Below are positions 1-7,641 of a DNA stretch of 50,763 nt, in pieces (the first letter of the stretch is position 1; each line of letters opens with the position of its first letter). Source of the DNA: Cohnella xylanilytica (GTDB lineage Bacteria; Bacillota; Bacilli; Paenibacillales; Paenibacillaceae); contig NZ_JACJVR010000055.1 in NCBI RefSeq assembly GCF_014212175.1, forward strand, positions 1 to 50,763, given 5' to 3'. Made by a program: the position numbers and the translations under genes. The notes under the pieces are model-generated. The model was not told where the DNA came from and made no database searches. It saw only the letters and a list, made by a program, of their open reading frames with translations.

Positions 1-38
1 GTCGATTTTTTCGACTTACGATGTAACGAGGCCTCTCT

Positions 39-113
39 CCAACCCGATATCGTCGGGTTACGGCGCTCTCGGCTACCCCGCGTCTCCCCTCCAACCCGAC
101 ATCGTCGGGTTGG
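39..113. repeat. Pair of similar palindromes downstream of the NUDIX-DeoC gene
   Basis: Two near-identical inverted repeats lie 50 bp apart: one at 39-59 built on AACCCGATATCGTCGGGTT, the other at 91-113 built on CCAACCCGACATCGTCGGGTT. Each folds into a 7-10 bp GC-rich stem with a 3-5 base loop. They follow the stop codon of the minus-strand gene at 126, so they may act as a transcript end, but neither is followed by a T-run on either strand. A shorter inverted repeat, GTCGA-N5-TCGAC, occupies 1-15 at the window edge. Their similarity suggests a small REP-like family rather than a single terminator. Confidence 0.55.
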
Positions 114-125
114 AGCCGCCTGCGG

Positions 126-1271
126 TCAGTAGCCGCCCGCCCCGCCGGCGCCTCCGCCGCCGACGATCGCGACGCCGGAGCTCGTGCCGATCCGGTTCGC
201 CCCGGCGAGAAGCAGGCGGACCGCGGTTTGCTCGTCCCGCACGCCGCCGGAAGCTTTGACGCCGATTCTCGGCGAGACGCTCGCCCGCATGAGCCGGATA
301 TGCTCCTCCGTCGCGCCCCCCGGTCCGAAGCCCGTGGACGTCTTGACGTAGTCGGCCCCGGCGGCTTCGGCGATGCGGCACGCCTCCTTCACGAGAGCCT
401 CGGTCAGCGCCCCCGTCTCGAGAATCACCTTCACCAGCGCTCCGGCTTGCACGGCCTGCACGACGGCGAAGACGTCGCGTTCCACGGCGGCGTAATCCCC
501 GTCCAGCAGCTTGCCGACCGGCAGCACCATGTCGATCTCCGCCGCCCCGTCCTCTACGGCCGCCGCCGCTTCGAACGCCTTCGCCCGGGTCGCGCCCGCT
601 CCGAGCGGGAAGCCGACGACCGCGCACACCTTGACATCCGTGCCGCTGAGCTGCTCCCGGCATTGCCGCACCCAGCGTCCGTTCACGCACACGCTGTAGA
701 AGCGGTGCGCGAGCGCCTCCTCGCACAGCTTGGCGAAATCGGCTGAGCGGGCTTCCGCCCGGAGCAGCGTATGATCGATAAACGGAGCGATCGACTGCCC
801 CGGCGCCCAGACCGGGAACCTCCCCGCCTTCCCCGAAGCGGCAAGGCTGGGCTCGACGCCCAGCTGCCGAAGCGCCTGCCGCAGCACCTCGTCGTTCGTG
901 TCGTACCCTTCAACCTGCTGCAGACGCCAGCTCTCCTCGGGAGCGTACCAGTCGACGCCGGCAATCTCGCTTGCTTGCGCCTGGAGCGTTCCCGAACCCG
1001 CCTCCACCAGATAATAGTGCACTTCCTTCTGCACGGTTACCTGCTCCGCCGATTCGTACTCGTAGCGGATGACGGACAGAGGCGCCACGATCGCTCCCGC
1101 AATCCCCGTCTCCTCTTCGATCTCCCGGAGCGCGGTTCTCTCGATCGTCTCGCCGGGCTCCATCCTGCCTTTGGCCAGCGTCATCTTCCCGAACCGGTCC
1201 CGGATCAGCTGAATCTCCAGCTTGCCGTCCCGCCGGCGGAAAACGACCCCGCCCGCCGATATCTCCTTCAT
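126..1271 (-). CDS. deoC: NUDIX hydrolase - deoxyribose-phosphate aldolase fusion protein
   Basis: One open frame of 381 residues carries two enzymes. Residues 1 to about 135 are a NUDIX domain with the complete box beginning GRMEPGETIERTALREIEEE. After a short linker, from about residue 160 comes a class I DeoC aldolase: FIDHTLL at its start, VKVILETGALT, the catalytic lysine in YVKTSTGF, a second lysine in GVKASGG, and the phosphate-binding GANRIGTSSG. DeoC splits deoxyribose 5-phosphate to glyceraldehyde 3-phosphate and acetaldehyde; NUDIX enzymes hydrolyse nucleoside diphosphate-linked substrates. The ATG at 1271 has AGAGGGG eight bases upstream and begins exactly at the NUDIX fold; the frame stays open upstream but without a homologous sequence. 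The C-terminus is an unusual glycine-rich tail. A joint role in nucleotide clean-up and salvage is inference; both domains are clear. Confidence 0.9.
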   Translation of the reverse strand: MKEISAGGVVFRRRDGKLEIQLIRDRFGKMTLAKGRMEPGETIERTALREIEEETGIAGAIVAPLSVIRYEYESAEQVTVQKEVHYYLVEAGSGTLQAQASEIAGVDWYAPEESWRLQQVEGYDTNDEVLRQALRQLGVEPSLAASGKAGRFPVWAPGQSIAPFIDHTLLRAEARSADFAKLCEEALAHRFYSVCVNGRWVRQCREQLSGTDVKVCAVVGFPLGAGATRAKAFEAAAAVEDGAAEIDMVLPVGKLLDGDYAAVERDVFAVVQAVQAGALVKVILETGALTEALVKEACRIAEAAGADYVKTSTGFGPGGATEEHIRLMRASVSPRIGVKASGGVRDEQTAVRLLLAGANRIGTSSGVAIVGGGGAGGAGGY

Positions 1272-1458
1272 CCGGAATCCCCTCTTCCGAGCTATGTACA
1301 GCAAAAGATTCCACGCCGGCCGCGACCTCGTCGCCTTCCGCCGGCATGAAATCTTTCGCCTCGTTTGTCCTGCTTGCGGCAAGGATGAAATGCGTTCTTG
1401 TCGTTATCGGATGCCGTTGCGGATCATACCGGAACTCGCACCCTCCCAGCCTCGCGCT

Positions 1459-2844
1459 TTACGCCCTCAGAGCGACCTGAGCGGCCTCGGCGACCGAAGC
1501 AACCGGCGCCGCCGGTTCGACCGGCTCGAGCATCTCGATCAGCTCGCCTCGGTTCTCGTTCACGCCGCTCTCGGTGAGCCGCACTCGGCAATGCTTGCGG
1601 TACATGTTCTCCTCGCCCTCGAATTCGATGAGCAGGTAGTTGTCCGAATAGCCGGCCAGCCGGACGATGCCGTCCTCGCCGCGAACCGCGCGCTCGGGAA
1701 TGACGTCGAGCTCCGCGCCGACCCAGCCCTTGCTGTATTCGGCCTGCATCTTCTCCGACAGGTCGATCAGCTTATGCACGCGTTCGTTCTTCACTTCCTC
1801 GTCGACCTGGTCGTCCATTCGCGACGCCGGAGTGCCGGTCCGCTTCGAATACGGGAACACGTGCATCTCGGCGAATCCGATCCGCTCCATGAACCTGTAG
1901 CCGTTCTCGAACTGCTCCTCGGTCTCGCCCGGGAAGCCGACGATGACGTCGGTCGTGATCGCGACGCTCGGCATCGCTTCCTTGATGCGCGCGATCTTCT
2001 CCGCGAACTCCTCCGTCGTGTACTTTCGGCGCATCCGCTTCAGGATGGCGTCGTCGCCCGCCTGGAGCGGAATGTGGAGATGGCGGCACATTTTCTTGGA
2101 GCTGTTGAGCACCGCGATCATCTTGTCGTCGATCTGGCTCGCTTCGATCGAGCTGATCCGGATCCGCTCCAGCCCGTCGATCTGGTCCAGATCCGACAGC
2201 AGGTCGGCCAGCCGGTAGTTCTCGAGATCGTCGCCGTACCCGCCCGTATGGATGCCCGTCAGGACGATCTCCTTGTAGCCGGCTTCCACCAGTTGGCGAG
2301 CCTGCTTCAGCACGCTCTCGGGAGCTCGGCTGCGCGACAGCCCTCGCGACCACGGGATAATGCAGAACGTGCAGAAGTTGTTGCACCCTTCCTGGATCTT
2401 CAGGAACGCGCGGGTCCGGTCCGCGAACGCGGGAACGTCCAGCTCCTCGAATTCGCGCGTCTTCATGATGTTGCGCACCGCGTTGACCGGCTTGCGGTCG
2501 CGCTGGATGTCGGCGATGAAGCCCATCAGCTTGTCGCGGTCCTGCGTGCCGACGACGAGGTCGACTCCCGGAATCGCCATGATCTCCGCGGGCGACGTCT
2601 GCGCGTAGCAACCCGTCACCGCGATGACCGCGTCCGGGTTGCGGCGCACGGCGCGGCGGATGATTTGCCGGCTTTTCTTATCCCCGGTGTTCGTCACGGT
2701 GCATGTGTTGATGACGTACACGTCGGCCGTCGTCGTCTCGAAGTCCACTTGTTCGTAGCCTTCGTTCTTGAACAGCTGCCACATCGCTTCGGTATCGTAG
2801 AAGTTGACCTTGCAGCCAAGCGTATAAAATGCCACGGACGGCAT
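1459..2844 (-). CDS. mtaB: tRNA N6-threonylcarbamoyladenosine-37 methylthiotransferase MtaB
   Basis: Radical-SAM methylthiotransferase of 461 residues that converts t6A37 to ms2t6A in tRNAs reading ANN codons. The N-terminal MTTase domain has its three [4Fe-4S] ligands at C11 (TLGC), C48 (INTC) and C79 (VTGC). The radical-SAM cluster motif follows in EGCNNFCTFC, and a TRAM-type C-terminal region binds tRNA. Length matches the family. The ATG at 2844 has GGGAGG overlapping the end of rsmE, six bases away, so the two genes are translationally linked. The C-terminal end is extended by an alanine/valine/proline-rich tail. It corresponds to Bacillus yqeV, in the same position downstream of the dnaJ-prmA-rsmE block. 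Confidence 0.95.
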   Translation of the reverse strand: MPSVAFYTLGCKVNFYDTEAMWQLFKNEGYEQVDFETTTADVYVINTCTVTNTGDKKSRQIIRRAVRRNPDAVIAVTGCYAQTSPAEIMAIPGVDLVVGTQDRDKLMGFIADIQRDRKPVNAVRNIMKTREFEELDVPAFADRTRAFLKIQEGCNNFCTFCIIPWSRGLSRSRAPESVLKQARQLVEAGYKEIVLTGIHTGGYGDDLENYRLADLLSDLDQIDGLERIRISSIEASQIDDKMIAVLNSSKKMCRHLHIPLQAGDDAILKRMRRKYTTEEFAEKIARIKEAMPSVAITTDVIVGFPGETEEQFENGYRFMERIGFAEMHVFPYSKRTGTPASRMDDQVDEEVKNERVHKLIDLSEKMQAEYSKGWVGAELDVIPERAVRGEDGIVRLAGYSDNYLLIEFEGEENMYRKHCRVRLTESGVNENRGELIEMLEPVEPAAPVASVAEAAQVALRA

Positions 2845-2850
2845 GTCGTG

Positions 2851-3618
2851 TTAACCTCCCAGCTCTCCGGATTCGTAGGCGAGGCAGGACAGCGCCACCA
2901 GCGCCGCCGTCTCGGTACGCAGAATTCGGCGTCCCAGCCCGACGGGTACGGCTCCCGACGCTTCGGCCTGCTCGGCCTCCTGCGGGGCGAAGCCGCCTTC
3001 GGGACCGACGACGAGCAGCACCCGGGGCTCCCGGCCTCCGGCGAATCCGTCCTTAAATGCGTTCAACGCGGGCCTCAGTCCGCTCCCGCGCCGTCCTTCT
3101 TCTTCATAGCATAGCAATACCAGATCGAAGCCTTCGAACGTGCCGACGAGCTGCTTCCAGGACAGAACGGGCCGAATCTCCGGCACGAGGCCGCGATGGG
3201 CCTGCTCGGCGGCTTCCTTGGCGATCTTGCGCCAGCGTTCGATCCGCTTCGCTTCCTTGCGCTCGTCGTACTGGACGATCGTTCGCTGCGACAGGAACGG
3301 CTGGAACGCGAACGCTCCCGCTTCCGTCCCCTTCTGAATGACCGTCTCGAGCTTGTCTCCCTTCGGCAAGCTCTGCGCGACCGTAATCTTCCACGCCATC
3401 TCGGCGCGCGACGGCTCCCGGCTCAGGATGGCAGCCTCGATCCGGCCCGGCTCGATCGTCTCTGCCTTCGCCAGCAGCTCGTCTCCCGAACCGTCGCAGA
3501 CGACGAATTCGTCGCCCGGCTTCGCCCGCATGACCGTCGCCAGATGGCGGGCGTCGTCTCCCAGCAGCGTCACGGACGAATCGCCGATCTGCGCGGGAGG
3601 AACAAAATATCGTTGCAT
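2851..3618 (-). CDS. rsmE: 16S rRNA (uracil-1498-N3)-methyltransferase RsmE
   Basis: A 255-residue SPOUT-class methyltransferase that methylates N3 of U1498 in 16S rRNA using S-adenosylmethionine. The N-terminal PUA-like part opens MQRYFVPPAQ. The C-terminal trefoil-knot region carries the family signatures VGPEGGFAPQEAE and LGRRILRTETAAL. The start at 3618 is preceded by GGGAGG at a normal distance. It is followed after six bases by mtaB, matching the yqeU-yqeV pair of Bacillus subtilis. Confidence 0.95.
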   Translation of the reverse strand: MQRYFVPPAQIGDSSVTLLGDDARHLATVMRAKPGDEFVVCDGSGDELLAKAETIEPGRIEAAILSREPSRAEMAWKITVAQSLPKGDKLETVIQKGTEAGAFAFQPFLSQRTIVQYDERKEAKRIERWRKIAKEAAEQAHRGLVPEIRPVLSWKQLVGTFEGFDLVLLCYEEEGRRGSGLRPALNAFKDGFAGGREPRVLLVVGPEGGFAPQEAEQAEASGAVPVGLGRRILRTETAALVALSCLAYESGELGG

Positions 3619-3687
3619 TCCGAGAAGCCTCCCGACGGTGTTCCACCCTTCATCTTACCTCGTTTGCTCGCGTCCCGCCAGCACCCG

Positions 3688-4401
3688 TTAAAATTTCCAG
3701 CCGAACAGGCTCGGCAGCACCGGGGACTCCGGATGCGAGCCGAACAGCGACGACACGAGTCCGTGCATGCCTTCCGCGATCGGGTAGCTGAGCGAGAACA
3801 GAGGGCCGATCGTGGCCGCGCTGAGGGGCGGGATGAAGACGAGCAGCAAGAAGATAAAGATGCCCCATTGTTCGTTCTGGGCCATCCGGACGCGCCAGCG
3901 CAGGGGAGCGAACTCCTCCACGATCCGGTAGCCGTCCAGCGGCGGAAGCGGAATAAGATTGAATAAGAACAGGACGATGTTGATGTGGACCCAATAGTTC
4001 AGAAAAGTCGTGATCGTGGCCAGCGCGCCGTCCGAAGGCCGGTCCAGCACTCCCAGGGCGACCAGCGCGTATACGACGAGAAGACCCGCGAAGGCGAGCA
4101 GCAGGTTGCTGACGGGCCCGGCCGCCGTCACGAGAATATTCATCAGCCTCGGGTTCTTGAAGCGGCTGCGGCGGACGGGTACGGGCTTCGCCCAGCCGAA
4201 GCCCGCCACGAGCAGGAAGAGCATCCCGAACAAGTCGAGATGCGCCATCGGGTTCAGCGTGACGCGCCCTTGCTCGTAGGCGGTCGTATCCCCGAATTTC
4301 AAGGCCGTCCACGCGTGCGCGAATTCGTGAACCGTGAAGGCGACCAGCATCGTCAGGATGACGAACGGCAGCTCGCTCAGGGGATACGCGAGGAAGTTCA
4401 T
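3688..4401 (-). CDS. Site-2 protease family (M50) membrane metalloprotease
   Basis: A 237-residue polytopic membrane protein. The zinc-binding HEFAH (HExxH) lies in the first third, at the end of the first membrane segment. NLIPLPPLDGYRI, near the middle, holds the third metal ligand (the NPxDG-type motif). Several further hydrophobic segments follow, including ILVTAAGPVSNLLLAFAGLL and IFIFLLLVFIPPLS. Its ATG at 4401 overlaps the prmA stop codon by four bases (ATGA), so the genes are translationally coupled. It resembles the short YwhC-type site-2 proteases rather than SpoIVFB, having no CBS domain. The substrate is unknown. This gene separates prmA from rsmE, which are adjacent in Bacillus subtilis. 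Confidence 0.88.
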   Translation of the reverse strand: MNFLAYPLSELPFVILTMLVAFTVHEFAHAWTALKFGDTTAYEQGRVTLNPMAHLDLFGMLFLLVAGFGWAKPVPVRRSRFKNPRLMNILVTAAGPVSNLLLAFAGLLVVYALVALGVLDRPSDGALATITTFLNYWVHINIVLFLFNLIPLPPLDGYRIVEEFAPLRWRVRMAQNEQWGIFIFLLLVFIPPLSAATIGPLFSLSYPIAEGMHGLVSSLFGSHPESPVLPSLFGWKF

Positions 4402-5387
4402 TCGCCCGCTCCCTTCGGCTTGCCGGCCACGAACGCGATCCAGTCGTCCTGGCGGACGCGGTCGATAATCTCGAAGCCCGCGGCCAGAAGGCCCGCCGCC
4501 ACGTCCTCTTCCTTGTTCTTGTAGATGCCGCTGGCGATGTAGATGCCGCCCGGCTTCAGCACGTCCATGACGTCGGAGATGAACAGCAGGATGATCTCCG
4601 CCAGGATGTTGGCGACGACCAGGTCGACCGGCGGCCGAACGCCGCTCGCGGAGCCGTCCGCGCCGGGCTCTTCGCGGAGCACGCCGAGCAAGTCGCTCAG
4701 CCTCACTTCGACGACGTTCTCCAGGCCGTTCAGCTTGATGTTCTCCGTGGCGCTGGAGACGGCGACGGGATCCAGATCGAGGGCGAGCACCTTCTCGGCC
4801 CCGAGCTTGATCGCTCCGATCGCGAGAATGCCGGAGCCGGTGCCGACGTCGATGACCGTCTCTCCGCCGCGAATGGCCCCTTCGAGCGTGCGCAGGCAGA
4901 GCGCGGTGGTCGGGTGCGTGCCCGTCCCGAACGCCATGCCCGGATCCAGCTCGATGATGAGCTCGTCCTCGCGCGGCTCGTATTCCTCCCAGGTCGGCTT
5001 GATCGTCAATCTCTCGGAGACGGCGATCGGTTTGAAATACTTTTTCCAAGCGTCCGCCCAATCTTCCTCGTTCACCTCGGCCACGCTAACGGTGAAATCC
5101 CCCGCGTCGTAGCCGAATTCCGGCAGCCCGCGCAGAAGCTCCGTCAGCTCCTTGACCGTAGCGTCCGTGTCCGCGTCTTCCGGGAAGTATCCCTTGATAT
5201 GCGCGAGTCCCGCCGGAATATCGTTCAGCGGCTTGTCGTACCACTGGCCGAGGGACGTGTCCCTGGGCTTGTCGGGCGACCAAGACTCCTCGATCGAGAC
5301 GCCCCCGGCTCCAAGCTCGTGCATGTAATGAGCGACCATTTCTTGCGATTGCTCCGTCGCGACGACGGTGACTTCGTACCAACGCAA
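4398..5387 (-). CDS. prmA: Ribosomal protein L11 methyltransferase PrmA
   Basis: A 329-residue S-adenosylmethionine-dependent enzyme that methylates ribosomal protein L11. The N-terminal L11-recognition domain opens RWYEVTVVATEQSQEM. The catalytic domain has FGTGTHPTTALCLRTLE, the SAM-binding DVGTGSGILAIGA and NILAEII. The start is taken as TTG at 5387, with GGGGAGG seven bases upstream and the family-typical start of the fold directly after it. An ATG at 5444 in the same frame is unlikely to be used, because it overlaps the -10 box of the promoter and would lie before the transcription start. The gene follows the dnaK operon as in Bacillus (yqeT). Confidence 0.94.
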   Translation of the reverse strand: MRWYEVTVVATEQSQEMVAHYMHELGAGGVSIEESWSPDKPRDTSLGQWYDKPLNDIPAGLAHIKGYFPEDADTDATVKELTELLRGLPEFGYDAGDFTVSVAEVNEEDWADAWKKYFKPIAVSERLTIKPTWEEYEPREDELIIELDPGMAFGTGTHPTTALCLRTLEGAIRGGETVIDVGTGSGILAIGAIKLGAEKVLALDLDPVAVSSATENIKLNGLENVVEVRLSDLLGVLREEPGADGSASGVRPPVDLVVANILAEIILLFISDVMDVLKPGGIYIASGIYKNKEEDVAAGLLAAGFEIIDRVRQDDWIAFVAGKPKGAGE

Positions 5388-5442
5388 TGGATTTCCTCCC
5401 CGATATGTTCCCCCAGGCGCTTCGCGCGCCGATTTGAACTTC

Positions 5443-5472
5443 ATTATACACGTTCTTTTTCCATCCACGCAA
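5443..5472 (-). promoter_or_regulatory. Sigma-A type promoter of prmA
   Basis: On the minus strand TTGCGT (5467-5472) and TATAAT (5443-5448) are separated by 18 bp. The expected transcription start lies 50-60 bases before the TTG start codon at 5387. It sits directly after a terminator, so prmA, the protease, rsmE and mtaB probably form an operon separate from dnaJ. Confidence 0.75.
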
Positions 5473-5500
5473 AAAAAACGGGAAGCCCTATGGCTTCCCG
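5471..5500 (-). terminator. Rho-independent terminator after the 113-residue protein gene
   Basis: On the minus strand CGGGAAGCC and GGCTTCCCG form a 9 bp stem with a 4-base loop (5479-5500), followed by eight T residues (5471-5478). It ends the two-gene unit 5580-6082 and overlaps the -35 box of the prmA promoter. Confidence 0.9.
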
Positions 5501-5579
5501 CCCGCCGGCGATTCGATTGTCTCTCTCCGGGAGCCCGAAGGCGTCCCCCCGCCGCTCTCGCGCCGAAGGGGCGCAAGAT

Positions 5580-5921
5580 CTACTCGATCCTGCCGCCGGC
5601 CTGCTCGATGACCTTCCGCGCTTGCTCAAGCGCCTCCGCCGGGATGCGGGCGGACAGGCTGAACGGAGCGGAGGGCGGCAGGGCGCCGAGCTCGTCCGCG
5701 GCTTCGACGCGGGCTCCGCCGGTCAGCAGCTCGTCGGCCAGCCGGTTCATCGTCGTCGCCTCGGGAGCGGACGCGACGGCGGAGCCGAAGTCGGGGCCGT
5801 GGATGGCCCGCTCCATGCGGAACCGGTCTCCGCGCAGCGCGGCCAGCTTGCGAATGGCTTCCTCCGCTTGCTCCTGTTGTTCGAAGCTAGCCTGCAGGGG
5901 CTGCATGTCCACGGAAGTCAC
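5580..5921 (-). CDS. Hypothetical protein, 113 residues
   Basis: No family recognised with confidence. The protein is soluble and alanine/glutamate-rich. Both ends look like alpha/beta units: FEQQEQAEEAIRKLAALRGD near the N-terminus and FSLSARIPAEALEQARKVIE at the C-terminus. This is loosely reminiscent of YflT-like stress proteins, but that is only an impression of pattern. Its start overlaps the stop of the upstream YfhD-like gene by four bases, so the two are co-translated, and a strong terminator follows. The pair sits between dnaJ and prmA, which are adjacent in Bacillus subtilis. Confidence 0.72.
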   Translation of the reverse strand: MTSVDMQPLQASFEQQEQAEEAIRKLAALRGDRFRMERAIHGPDFGSAVASAPEATTMNRLADELLTGGARVEAADELGALPPSAPFSLSARIPAEALEQARKVIEQAGGRIE

Positions 5922-6082
5922 TCTCCCTCGTATTCGGCCGCGCGCCGATCGGCTTCCGCCGCCCGGCGCTGGGCTTCGCGATCCTCTTCATCGGCCAGCT
6001 CCGCCGAGAATTCCACGTCTTCCGCCTTGACTGTCGGCAAGTCGGCCCGAGCGCCGGCCTTGCCGTCGTTCCCGCGACTCAT
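5918..6082 (-). CDS. YfhD family small protein
   Basis: A 54-residue charged protein starting MSRGNDGKAGARADLP, followed by AEDVEFSAELADEEDREAQR and an alanine/arginine/glutamate-rich tail. This pattern (basic start, LPT.KAEDVEFS, acidic then mixed charged helix) matches the YfhD family of small Bacillales proteins, whose function is not known. The frame is open further upstream, but the ATG at 6082 has GGGAGG ten bases before it and starts at the conserved part. It overlaps the next gene by four bases. Confidence 0.8.
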   Translation of the reverse strand: MSRGNDGKAGARADLPTVKAEDVEFSAELADEEDREAQRRAAEADRRAAEYEGE

Positions 6083-6177
6083 CCTGTAAGCTACCTCCCT
6101 TAAGGCCATCCGCGATGCGGATTGGCGGTCATGGCGATAAGTATGCGTCCGGGAACGGCGAATTATGCAGGCGAACG

Positions 6178-6223
6178 CCAAAACCGGCCTTCCCGCGGAA
6201 TCTCTTCCGAAGGACGGCCGGTT
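6178..6223 (-). terminator. Terminator of the heat-shock operon, after dnaJ
   Basis: On the minus strand AACCGGCC (6216-6223) pairs with GGCCGGTT (6182-6189), with a secondary stem inside, and the stem runs into TTTT. It lies about 20 bases after the dnaJ stop codon and ends hrcA-grpE-dnaK-dnaJ. Confidence 0.75.
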
Positions 6224-6244
6224 CGCTCGTCTCGAAGCTATGAA

Positions 6245-7366
6245 TCAATCGCCGAGAATGGCTTTTTTCATCCGTTCGAACAACGTCTGGTGCTGCTCGT
6301 TCGTCGTCTCGCCGCTCTTGGACGCGAACTCGCGGAGCAGCTCCTTCTGTTCGTCCGTCAGCTGGGTCGGCGTCACGACGGTCACTTTGACGTGCTGGTC
6401 GCCTTGGCCGTAGCCCCGGAGCTTCGGCACCCCTTTGCCCTTCAGGCGGAAGTAGGTCCCGGTCTGCGTGCCTCCCGGAATCTTGAGCTTCACCTTCTCG
6501 GTCAAGGTCGGGATCTCGATCTCGTCGCCGAGCGCGGCCTGGGCGAACGTCAGCGGCACCTCGCAGTAGATGTCGTCCCCTTCCCGCTCGAAGAAATCAT
6601 GCGACTTCACGCGCAGGACGAGGTACAGGTCGCCCGGAGGCCCCCCGCGCAGGCCCGCTTCGCCTTCCCCGCTGACGCGCAGCTGGGAGCCGTCGTCGAC
6701 GCCGGCCGGAATCTTCACGTGAATCTTCCGGTTGCGCTTCACCTGGCCGTTCCCGCCGCACGTCGTGCAGCGCTCGCGGATGATCTTGCCCCGGCCGCCG
6801 CAAGCCGAGCAGGCCCGGCGGTTGACGATGCGGCCGAACGGCGTGTTCTGGGCCACTTCCTGCTGGCCCGTGCCGCGGCAGACCGAGCACGTGTCGATCT
6901 TGGAGCCCGGCTTCGCGCCGTTGCCGTGACACGTATCGCAAGTCTCCGTCCGGGGAATCGTAATGTCCGTCTCTTTGCCGAACACCGCTTCCTTGAACTC
7001 GATCGTCATCGTGTATTGCAGGTCGTTGCCGCGCTGCGGAGCGTTCGGGTCGCGGCGGCCGCCTCCTCCTCCGAAGAACATGTCGAAGATATCCCCGAAG
7101 CCGCCTCCGAAGTCCGCCGCTCCCCCGCCGCCGAAGCCGGCCATCGGATCCTCGTGCCCGTATTGGTCGTAGCGGGCGCGCTTCTGATCGTCGCTCAGGA
7201 CGTCGTACGCTTCCTTGACTTCCTTGAACTTCTGCTCGGCGTCCGGCTCCTTGTTCACGTCGGGATGGTATTTGCGCGCCAGGTTGCGATAAGCCTTCTT
7301 GATCTCGTCCGCGGAGGCGTTCCGGCTTAGGCCAAGCACCTCGTAAAAATCTCTTTTGTCGGCCAC
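6245..7366 (-). CDS. dnaJ: Chaperone protein DnaJ (Hsp40)
   Basis: Co-chaperone of 373 residues that stimulates the DnaK ATPase and delivers unfolded clients. Domains in order: J-domain (about 4-70) with the HPD triad at 34-36, a Gly/Phe-rich linker to about 110, a cysteine-rich zinc domain with four CxxCxGxG repeats ([32 protein letters not shown]), then the C-terminal substrate-binding domains. The start is GTG at 7366, with GGTGGAG just upstream; it gives the conserved [12 protein letters not shown] start. It is separated from dnaK by an unusually long 275 bp palindromic gap. Confidence 0.97.
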   Translation of the reverse strand: MADKRDFYEVLGLSRNASADEIKKAYRNLARKYHPDVNKEPDAEQKFKEVKEAYDVLSDDQKRARYDQYGHEDPMAGFGGGGAADFGGGFGDIFDMFFGGGGGRRDPNAPQRGNDLQYTMTIEFKEAVFGKETDITIPRTETCDTCHGNGAKPGSKIDTCSVCRGTGQQEVAQNTPFGRIVNRRACSACGGRGKIIRERCTTCGGNGQVKRNRKIHVKIPAGVDDGSQLRVSGEGEAGLRGGPPGDLYLVLRVKSHDFFEREGDDIYCEVPLTFAQAALGDEIEIPTLTEKVKLKIPGGTQTGTYFRLKGKGVPKLRGYGQGDQHVKVTVVTPTQLTDEQKELLREFASKSGETTNEQHQTLFERMKKAILGD

Positions 7367-7383
7367 TTCTCCACCTCCATGAG

Positions 7384-7622
7384 GAAAGTCAAAGCCGTTC
7401 CGGTTGCCGGAATTGTAGAGCTTCGCCTTCGGAAACTCACCCATTCAAGGTCGTATCTTCCTCCAGCCGCTGTCGCTGTACCCGTTGTCCTGATTGAACA
7501 TGATGGTAACAACGGGTACAGCAAAGGCGGACGTAAACTCTTACGGAAGATACGAGCCTACCAAGGGTTCAACGAAGGCAAATCTCTACAGAAGACCGGC
7601 AAAGGGAAATGCTTTGACTTTC
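7384..7622. repeat. Long imperfect palindrome filling the dnaK-dnaJ gap
   Basis: The two halves of this 239 bp stretch are imperfect reverse complements over nearly their whole length. Perfect sub-stems, outside to inside, are 7385-7395 with 7611-7621 (11 bp), 7414-7420 with 7584-7590 (7 bp), 7425-7431 with 7573-7579 (7 bp), 7451-7461 with 7545-7555 (11 bp) and 7475-7488 with 7509-7522 (14 bp). A 20-base loop remains. It reaches from the dnaK stop codon almost to the dnaJ ribosome-binding site. Transcribed in the operon, it would form one very long hairpin. It could be a MITE-like element or a transcript-processing structure. No flanking target duplication is obvious. Confidence 0.85.
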
Positions 7623-7641
7623 GGTTCGTCAAACTACCCGA

